Of a DNA stretch of 64,000 bases, positions 57,910 to 64,000 are shown in pieces. Positions within the stretch are counted from its first letter, which is position 1; every line of letters starts with the position of its first letter. The notes under the pieces were generated by a model. It saw only the letters and a list, made by a program, of their open reading frames with translations. It ran no database searches and was not told the origin of the DNA. Made by a program: the position numbers and the translations under genes. Source of the DNA: Acinetobacter sp. N54.MGS-139 (lineage in GTDB: Bacteria > Pseudomonadota > Gammaproteobacteria > Burkholderiales > Burkholderiaceae_F); assembly GCA_000980495.1 (NCBI GenBank), contig LARN01000006.1, positions 1 to 64,000 on the forward strand. The letters are read 5' to 3'.

Positions 57910-59261
57910 TGTACTCAATTAAGACCCGGCTCCTCGTTGCTTTAAGCATCGTACTGGCTCTGACAACCATAGCCACGGGAGTCGCTATGTATTATTCGGT
58001 CCAGCGGGAGGTCGACCGCCTGCTGGATGATTCTTTGCGCGAGGTCGCCCTTTCTTTTGACAACATTCGCTCTCAGGATGTCGTACAGCTCAAGCGCCGC
58101 TTCGGGAACCGCGAGCAAGGTGTTGTCGTGCAAATTTATGATCCGATCAGCGGAACCGTTGCCTTGTCCAGACGGATGGAATCCCTGCCGGTAATGGACC
58201 GAGTGGGCTTTTCTGACTTCCAGCTCGACGGCAAGACTTGGCGTGCCTATACGTTCTTAAATCCGTACGGACAAATTGTTGAGGCAGCTCAGCCGAGGTT
58301 CATTCGAAGCGAAATCGCGTTTCAAACGGCTAAGCCGGTGCTCCTCCCGCTTTTCGTCATGATCCTGCTGGTAGGACTTGTGGTTTGGGTCATTATCGGA
58401 CAGGGCTTTCATGCGCTTAACAAAACGACGGGAGCCATTGCCAGAAGATCTCCGACTTCTCTGCAGCCTTTGTCCATGAAGGGCATGCCGCGTGAAATCG
58501 TACCTTTGGTAAACGCCTTAAACGACCTTTTAGGTCAGCTCGGAGAAAGCATCAAGGCTCAGCAGCGCTTTGCCTCTGATGCAGCCCATGAACTTCGGAC
58601 GCCTCTGACTGCGCTCACGCTCCAAATTCAGCTCGCCGAAAGGGCAAAGACGGACGAGGCGAGGGCAAAAGCCTTCGGACGATTAAAAGACGGCGTTAGA
58701 CGTGCAACTCGACTCGTGACTCAGCTCCTCACCATGGCGCGTCTTGACCCGGATAATCGCTCCCGGCCTTTCCTTCCCGTGGACATGACGCAGCTGGCTC
58801 GATCGGTTGCCGAAGATCTCAGTCCTATCGCCGAGCAGAAGCATATTCATTTATGGGCCGTATCCGAGACACCGACGGTCGTGGTTGCCAACGAAGATGC
58901 ACTTCGGCTGCTGATGACGAACCTGTGCGATAACGCGCTTCGGTACACACCTGAAGGCGGAGAAATACGAATTGAGACCTTGGTCAGGGATACCGAGGCT
59001 TCCATTCGTGTCTGCGATAACGGTCCCGGCATCCCGGAAGCCGAGCGCGAAAGAATCTTTGAACGTTTCTACCGAGCGGAAGGAACGAAAACAATTCCGG
59101 GCACCGGCCTGGGGCTCGCAATCGTGCGCCGCGTCGCAGAGCTGCACGGAGGCAAGCCGTCTATTTCCGAGGGTATCGAAGGAAAGGGCGTCTGCTTTAG
59201 CATCGACTTTCCGATCTGCAAGGCAGCGGTTGAAAATCAGTCCTCTGCCGAAGATGAATAG
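57909..59261 (+). CDS. Sensor histidine kinase
   Basis: The 450-residue product has membrane segments at about 6-29 and 143-164, with a periplasmic domain of about 113 residues between them. H227 lies in the H-box FASDAAHELRTPLTAL; the N-box is LMTNLCDNALRYTPEGG, G1 VCDNGPGIP and G2 GTGLGLAIV. It is of the QseC/TctE type. The ligand is unknown. It sits just before a DegP-type protease, so an envelope-stress signal is plausible. Confidence 0.93.
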   Translation: MYSIKTRLLVALSIVLALTTIATGVAMYYSVQREVDRLLDDSLREVALSFDNIRSQDVVQLKRRFGNREQGVVVQIYDPISGTVALSRRMESLPVMDRVGFSDFQLDGKTWRAYTFLNPYGQIVEAAQPRFIRSEIAFQTAKPVLLPLFVMILLVGLVVWVIIGQGFHALNKTTGAIARRSPTSLQPLSMKGMPREIVPLVNALNDLLGQLGESIKAQQRFASDAAHELRTPLTALTLQIQLAERAKTDEARAKAFGRLKDGVRRATRLVTQLLTMARLDPDNRSRPFLPVDMTQLARSVAEDLSPIAEQKHIHLWAVSETPTVVVANEDALRLLMTNLCDNALRYTPEGGEIRIETLVRDTEASIRVCDNGPGIPEAERERIFERFYRAEGTKTIPGTGLGLAIVRRVAELHGGKPSISEGIEGKGVCFSIDFPICKAAVENQSSAEDE

Positions 59262-59367
59262 GAGACATACTTTTTTACCTTAGCTCTTTGAAGATTAAGG
59301 CTTAATTAAGTCCAAAATTTAATATAGAAAGCAATCTTTCCGCTCATTTCTTAGGAGAAAAGGAAGC

Positions 59368-60813
59368 ATGTTTTTTAATAAGCTTCTCAAGCCGGCTGTT
59401 CTGACCATCGCTTGTGCAGCGGCTTTAACTGCCGGTTCTTTCGGCAATGTGTCCGTCTTCCCCGAGGCTCACGCTCAGACCTCTCAGCTTTCCGGTCTTC
59501 CGGACTTTACAAAGTTAGTCGAAGACAACGGGAAGGCGGTTGTCAGCATTTCTACTGTAAGGAAAGCAAAACGCGTCGGCCCTCAGAACGGCATGCCCGA
59601 CGAGCAGCTTGAAATGCTGCGTCGTTTCGGCTTTCCCTTTCCCTTCGGTGATTTCAACGGCCCGGGTATGACGCCCGAACGCCGCGGCCAGGGCTCCGGC
59701 TTCATCATCGATCCGAACGGCATCATCCTCACGAACAACCACGTTGTCGACGGAGCCGATGAAGTCACTGTTCATCTTACCGACAAGCGTGAATTCAAGG
59801 CCAAGGTTCTGGGCACAGATCCTAAAACCGATATTGCTGTCATCAAAATTGAAGGGAAAGACCTGCCCGTCGTAAAACTCGGAAAATCGGAAAACGTTAA
59901 AGTCGGAGAATGGGTTGCCGCCATCGGCGCCCCCTTCGGACTGGACAATACCGTCACGGCAGGAATTGTCTCCGCTAAAAGCCGCAACCTTCCCGACGAG
60001 CAGTTTGTTCCCTTCATCCAGACTGACGTTGCCGTCAATCCCGGTAACTCCGGCGGACCGCTCTTCAACATGAAGGGAGAAGTTATCGGCATCAACTCCC
60101 AAATTTTCTCTACTTCCGGCGGTTTCATGGGCTTGTCTTTTGCCATTCCGATCGATCTGGCTGTCCAGATCAAAGACGAGCTGATGAAAAACGGCAAGGT
60201 CTCCAGAGGCCGACTCGGCATCCTGATGCAGCAGCTCACGCCTGAACTAGCTAAAAGCTTTAATTTGAAAGAAGCTAAAGGCGCCCTGATCGCTCAGATC
60301 GAAAAAGACGGTCCTGCCGATAAGGCAGGTCTGCGTGACGGAGACATCGTCATCGAATACAATGGCAAGCCGATTGCCGATATCAGAGAACTGTCCCAGG
60401 CGGTTGCTTCTACAAAGCCCGGTGCCAAAGTCAAAGTTAAAGCAATGCGTGAAGGCAAACCTGTCAGCCTCGTCATCGTGGTCGGAGAAATGCCGACCGA
60501 CGGCAAATTGAACTTTAAGAAGCCTGCTGCTTCTCAGAACAATGCCCTCGGCGCCAATGTCAGACCGCTCAACGACAAGGAAAAGAAACGCGTTTCGAAC
60601 GGATTGTTTGTCGAGTCTGTCTATGGAGCAGCCGCTGAAGCCGGAATGCGCAGAGGTGACATCATCATCAGTGCCGGCGGTAAGAAGATCCGCACCGAAA
60701 AAGACTTAAACGAAGTCGTCAGCAAAGCCAAAGGCAGCCTGGCGGTTCTCGTTGACAGAAACGGAAGCCGAGAATTCATTCCCGTAAAACTTTCGGACGA
60801 AGTGAAGAAGTAA
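59368..60813 (+). CDS. Periplasmic serine protease Do (DegP/MucD-like)
   Basis: The 481-residue product degrades or chaperones damaged periplasmic proteins. It has a Sec signal peptide ending near AHA-QT (residue 37), a trypsin-like protease domain with catalytic H125 (NNHVVDGAD), D155 (DPKTDIAV) and S228 (GNSGGPL), PDZ1 at about 270-360 and PDZ2 at about 390-475. Placement after a two-component system resembles mucD/degP envelope-stress modules. It could be named degP, degQ or mucD, so no symbol is given. A terminator follows. Confidence 0.94.
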   Translation: MFFNKLLKPAVLTIACAAALTAGSFGNVSVFPEAHAQTSQLSGLPDFTKLVEDNGKAVVSISTVRKAKRVGPQNGMPDEQLEMLRRFGFPFPFGDFNGPGMTPERRGQGSGFIIDPNGIILTNNHVVDGADEVTVHLTDKREFKAKVLGTDPKTDIAVIKIEGKDLPVVKLGKSENVKVGEWVAAIGAPFGLDNTVTAGIVSAKSRNLPDEQFVPFIQTDVAVNPGNSGGPLFNMKGEVIGINSQIFSTSGGFMGLSFAIPIDLAVQIKDELMKNGKVSRGRLGILMQQLTPELAKSFNLKEAKGALIAQIEKDGPADKAGLRDGDIVIEYNGKPIADIRELSQAVASTKPGAKVKVKAMREGKPVSLVIVVGEMPTDGKLNFKKPAASQNNALGANVRPLNDKEKKRVSNGLFVESVYGAAAEAGMRRGDIIISAGGKKIRTEKDLNEVVSKAKGSLAVLVDRNGSREFIPVKLSDEVKK

Positions 60814-60837
60814 GCGGTAAAAAATGCTTACTCTATG

Positions 60838-60869
60838 ACAAACGGCTCGTTTTCAGAGCCGTTTGTATT
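60838..60869 (+). terminator. Terminator of DegP-like gene
   Basis: ACAAACGGCTC (60838-60848) pairs perfectly with GAGCCGTTTGT (60856-60866), then ATTATT. It abuts the menE stop, so it may also serve that gene. Confidence 0.8.
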
Positions 60870-60870
60870 A

Positions 60871-62202
60871 TTAGGATTTGTAGTGGAGAGTCCGGAAGTT
60901 TATCTCCTTCAGATTGTCGGCATTCCGGTCCGGTTTGCCGGCTTTTGTTTTTGGGAGCTCCTTTACCCAGGCAATGCGCCGAGGGGATTTATAAGAAGCC
61001 AGGATTGGCTTAAGTCTTACAGTCAGTTCCGCATCCGAAGGCAGTTTCTGCTCATCTCTCGGAACCAGCAGTGCCGTCACAATGGCTCCCCAAGTCTCGT
61101 CAGGAAGACCTAAAACCAAAGCCTCTTTAACCTCGGGAATCGTTTCCAGAGCCTCTTCGACTTCCGCGGGATAGACATTCTCTCCGCCGCTCAGGATAAC
61201 GTCCTTACGGCGGGCAAAGACGCATACTGAGCCGTCCGAATCAACTTCGCCGATATCTCCGCTGTCAAACCAGGCGCCGGGCACCAGAGGCTTTTTTCCC
61301 CAGTAACCGTGCATCAGCATCGGCCCTTTGATAAAAAGATGTCCGTCTTCTGACTTTATCTGAACACCTTTATTAATTTTCCCGCTTCCGCAGGTGCGCC
61401 GATATCGTTCGGCAAACGGTGTGGTCACGACATTGCTCGCTGTCTCGGTCATCCCGTAGGTCAAAATAACCGGAATGCCTTTATCCTCAGCTTCTGCTTT
61501 CAGTTTTTCCGATGTCGGAGCACCGCCGACCAAAAGCGCTTTCAGGTTTTTTGACGGACGCCATTCGGGTGCTTCATCAAAAATCATGCGCAGCATCGTC
61601 GGGACGATAGAAGAGTAGGTGACGCGATCAACCTCCAGACGACGAAGGTACTCTTTCGGCGAGAACTTCGGGCCGAGCGCGATTGCCGATCTAGCAATCA
61701 AAGACCTCGTCAGAATGGAGAAACCTCCGATACGCGCGGGCGAAATCGACAGCAGCCAAACATCGCCGGGACTGAGAGGAATATTATCTCGAGAGGCCTC
61801 GGCGCTGGCAGCCAATGCTTCTCGAGTAAGAATCGCCGGTTTGGGCAGCCCGGTGGTCCCGGAAGTGAACAAGATAACAGCCGTATTTCCCGGAAAATGA
61901 TGATCCAGCCCTTCAATGCTTGCCAGAAGCGTATTGCGTTCGTGCTCGGTAAGACCGGGATGAAGAAGCAGTATCGGCTGCTTGCGCTCTAAGAGCGCAA
62001 ACACCTTTATCAGCGTATCAAGATCAGGGCGCGCAATCAGCGGATAGGGCCGCGCATCACCGAGCTGAGGCAGGATGTCTCGTACCTTTTCGGCGAGCAC
62101 TCCGTATGTCAGACAATCACCGTTGCTGCGGACAGCCACAGCATCAGGGGCTTCCTCTGCCGCGGCCAGTACCGAAAGCTTGTGATCTAAATCGATCGAC
62201 AT
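60871..62202 (-). CDS. menE: o-Succinylbenzoate-CoA ligase-like enzyme
   Basis: MenE activates o-succinylbenzoate with CoA for menaquinone synthesis. The 443-residue AMP-binding enzyme has the phosphate loop TSGTTGLPK at 113-121, the YGMTETAS motif, and the DSGDIG and catalytic Lys region KTKAGKPDR (Lys near 425) of the mobile C-terminal domain. It follows menB by 13 bases, which supports the menE call. The family is broad, so another acyl-CoA ligase is possible. Confidence 0.85.
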   Translation of the reverse strand: MSIDLDHKLSVLAAAEEAPDAVAVRSNGDCLTYGVLAEKVRDILPQLGDARPYPLIARPDLDTLIKVFALLERKQPILLLHPGLTEHERNTLLASIEGLDHHFPGNTAVILFTSGTTGLPKPAILTREALAASAEASRDNIPLSPGDVWLLSISPARIGGFSILTRSLIARSAIALGPKFSPKEYLRRLEVDRVTYSSIVPTMLRMIFDEAPEWRPSKNLKALLVGGAPTSEKLKAEAEDKGIPVILTYGMTETASNVVTTPFAERYRRTCGSGKINKGVQIKSEDGHLFIKGPMLMHGYWGKKPLVPGAWFDSGDIGEVDSDGSVCVFARRKDVILSGGENVYPAEVEEALETIPEVKEALVLGLPDETWGAIVTALLVPRDEQKLPSDAELTVRLKPILASYKSPRRIAWVKELPKTKAGKPDRNADNLKEINFRTLHYKS

Positions 62203-62215
62203 ATTCCCTCTCGGC

Positions 62216-63070
62216 TTAGGGGAGACGAGGGAACTTCTTAAAGTTAGGACGACGCTTCTCGAGGAATGCCTCTTTGCCTTCTTTGCCTTCTTCGGTCATG
62301 TAGTACAAGAGCGTGGCATTGCCTGCCAGTTCCTGCAAACCGGCCTGGCCGTCGCAGTCCGCATTCAAGGCTGCTTTCAGACAGCGAATAGCGATCGGAG
62401 AATTGGCAAGGATCTCACGGCACCACTGCACGGTTTCAGCTTCCAGTTCTTCATAAGGGACGACCGTGTTTACTAAGCCCATTTCTAACGCTTCCGTAGC
62501 ATCGTAGAAACGGCAGAGGAACCAAATCTCACGGGCTTTCTTCTGACCGACAATACGAGCCATGTAGGAAGCACCCCAGCCGCCGTCAAAAGAACCGACG
62601 CGGGGACCGGTTTGGCCGAAGCGTGCATTGTCAGCCGCAATCGTAAGATCACACATCATGTGAAGAACGTGTCCTCCGCCGACGCACCATCCGGCTACCA
62701 TTGCGATGACGGGTTTAGGGCAGGTTCTGATTTGACGCTGAAAATCCAAAACGTTCAGACGCGGAACGCCGTCGCCGCCGACATAGCCTCCGTTGCCTCG
62801 GACCTTCTGATCTCCGCCGGAGCAAAAGGCATCTTTCCCTTGACCGGTGAGGATAATGACACCGATGTTTTCATCGTCGCGAGCGTCAGCTAAAGCCGTT
62901 TCCATTTCTCTTACGGTCAGCGGACGGAATGCATTACGCACCTGCGGACGATTAATCGTAATTTTGGCAATCCCTTCTTCCGATTTCTCGTAAAGAATAT
63001 CTTCGAAATCTCCGGCTTTTTTCCATTCCGGAACTCGGGGAAGATGTGACGTATCCAACATCGGCTGCAT
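62216..63070 (-). CDS. menB: 1,4-Dihydroxy-2-naphthoyl-CoA synthase
   Basis: MenB closes the naphthoquinone ring in menaquinone synthesis. The 284-residue crotonase-fold protein has [27 protein letters not shown] and [16 protein letters not shown], then [17 protein letters not shown], and ends with the menB-typical [22 protein letters not shown]. It closely matches the E. coli type. The start is ATG 63070 after GAGGAATTAAAA. It is followed by menE and preceded by a Bug receptor gene on the same strand. Confidence 0.96.
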   Translation of the reverse strand: MQPMLDTSHLPRVPEWKKAGDFEDILYEKSEEGIAKITINRPQVRNAFRPLTVREMETALADARDDENIGVIILTGQGKDAFCSGGDQKVRGNGGYVGGDGVPRLNVLDFQRQIRTCPKPVIAMVAGWCVGGGHVLHMMCDLTIAADNARFGQTGPRVGSFDGGWGASYMARIVGQKKAREIWFLCRFYDATEALEMGLVNTVVPYEELEAETVQWCREILANSPIAIRCLKAALNADCDGQAGLQELAGNATLLYYMTEEGKEGKEAFLEKRRPNFKKFPRLP

Positions 63071-63105
63071 TTTTAATTCCTCAATACGTAAATAATGGGC
63101 AAATT

Positions 63106-64000
63106 TTAGTGGCTATCTGCTTTGATTTCAGAAACCAGCGCGTTCCATTTCGGTTTTTCTGCAGCGATAAATGCGGCAAACTCATCCGCACCCGAAAATA
63201 CCGGCTCAGCACCGAGTTTTAAGATTTTTTGCTTGGCATCCTCCGAATTCTTTAACGCTTTAATGGTGTCGGAGAATTTCTTCACAACGGGAGCGGGCGT
63301 TCCTTTCGGCAGCACGAATCCGTCCCAAGCGTAAAGTTCATATCCTTCGACACCTGCCTCTTTCATCGTTGGAACTTCCGGTGCAGCCGAGAGGCGCTCC
63401 GGCGTCGTAACGGCAAGGGCTTTTAAGGCTCCTTTGCGGATATGAGGAAGGACGTTGCTGCTCACGTCGATCATAAAAGGAATTCGGCCGGCTAATACTT
63501 CTACCAGAGCTGCGGCACCGCCCGCGTGCGGAATGTGGGTAAGTTTTGTACCGGTTACCTGGGCAAAATACTGTCCTGCAAGATGGCTGGTTGTTCCTAC
63601 GCCCGAGGAAGCAAAATTGACCTCTCCGGGATGTTCTTTAGCGTACTTGATCAAGGAAGGTAAATCCGTCACGCCGGGAATCGCCTTCGGATTTAGTACC
63701 ATGATCAGACCGATCTTAGAAAGCTGGCCGACGGGGATCAGATCTTTCATCGGATCGAAGTTTGTCGTCTTATAAAGGAGCGGATTGACGCAGAAGATAC
63801 CGTTGGTGACGTAACCGAACGTCTTTCCGTCAGGAGCTGCCTGGACGACGGAGCTTGTTCCGATATTTCCGCCGGCTCCGGGACGATTGGCTATCCATAC
63901 CGTGCTTCCTAAATTCTTGGATAAGTATTCAACTTCGGATCGAGCCAGATTGTCTCCGCCCCCGCCCGGAGGAAAGGGAACCACCAAACAAACTTCTTTT
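63106..64000 (-). CDS. Bug-family tripartite tricarboxylate receptor, N-terminus cut
   Basis: Bug proteins bind carboxylates in the periplasm for TctAB-type or other systems and are abundant in Burkholderiales. The open frame runs off the right edge; the visible part (about 298 residues) starts [17 protein letters not shown], shortly after the usual signal peptide. It has [40 protein letters not shown] and [18 protein letters not shown], all family stretches. It precedes menB by 35 bases, an unusual neighbour. The ligand is unknown. Confidence 0.93.
   Translation of the reverse strand, partial: KEVCLVVPFPPGGGGDNLARSEVEYLSKNLGSTVWIANRPGAGGNIGTSSVVQAAPDGKTFGYVTNGIFCVNPLLYKTTNFDPMKDLIPVGQLSKIGLIMVLNPKAIPGVTDLPSLIKYAKEHPGEVNFASSGVGTTSHLAGQYFAQVTGTKLTHIPHAGGAAALVEVLAGRIPFMIDVSSNVLPHIRKGALKALAVTTPERLSAAPEVPTMKEAGVEGYELYAWDGFVLPKGTPAPVVKKFSDTIKALKNSEDAKQKILKLGAEPVFSGADEFAAFIAAEKPKWNALVSEIKADSH

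Overview
The window looks like the core chromosome of a Burkholderiales (Betaproteobacteria) relative with about 50% GC. The best guess is a gut-type Sutterellaceae (Parasutterella/Sutterella-like). Reasons: betaproteobacterial ribosomal and RNA polymerase gene order, a Bug-type periplasmic receptor, a CydP-type small subunit beside cytochrome bd, zinc-independent FolE2, and menaquinone genes very close to the enteric type. The genus is an inference from memory of gene families, not from a search.

Layout. (1) 1-4.4 kb, plus strand: a cut-off, possibly transposase-like gene start at the left edge, then guaC, ppk2, engB and hemB, most with their own intrinsic terminator. (2) 4.5-39.5 kb, almost all minus strand: hslR, then, read in transcription order from the right, two tRNA-Tyr genes, tRNA-Gly, tRNA-Thr, tuf, tRNA-Trp, secE-nusG-rplKAJL-rpoBC, rpsL-rpsG-fusA-tuf-rpsJ, rplC-D-W-B-rpsS-rplV-rpsC-rplP-rpmC-rpsQ, rplN-X-E-rpsN-H-rplF-R-rpsE-rpmD-rplO-secY, and rpmJ-rpsM-K-D-rpoA-rplQ. 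This is the translation/transcription supercluster. Its one clear break is between rpsJ and rplC, where a plus-strand apbE gene with its own leader and terminator separates genes that are normally adjacent. infA is missing from its usual slot between secY and rpmJ.

(3) 39.5-47 kb: two small membrane proteins, folE2, argS, a SPOR-domain protein, dsbA, a short-chain dehydrogenase and a short RecQ helicase. (4) 47-56.6 kb: an orphan NarJ/TorD-like chaperone, sstT, an MFS exporter with a DUF3455 lipoprotein, a DUF1801 domain fused to a histone-H1-like tail, an unlisted 47-residue membrane protein, the complete cydPABX-ybgE cytochrome bd operon, and an AEC permease. (5) 56.6-64 kb: a four-helix-type membrane protein, a two-component system followed by a DegP-type protease, then menE-menB and a Bug receptor on the minus strand, cut by the window edge.

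How the parts fit: cytochrome bd, menaquinone enzymes, an FMN transferase for exported flavoproteins and a molybdoenzyme-type chaperone together suggest microaerobic/anaerobic respiration. The most interesting non-coding signals are the mutually exclusive hairpins in the apbE leader (candidate riboswitch or attenuator), the relocated promoter and attenuator-like leader at rplC, promoters nested inside strong hairpins at the spc and alpha operons, and separate promoters for two identical tRNA-Tyr genes.
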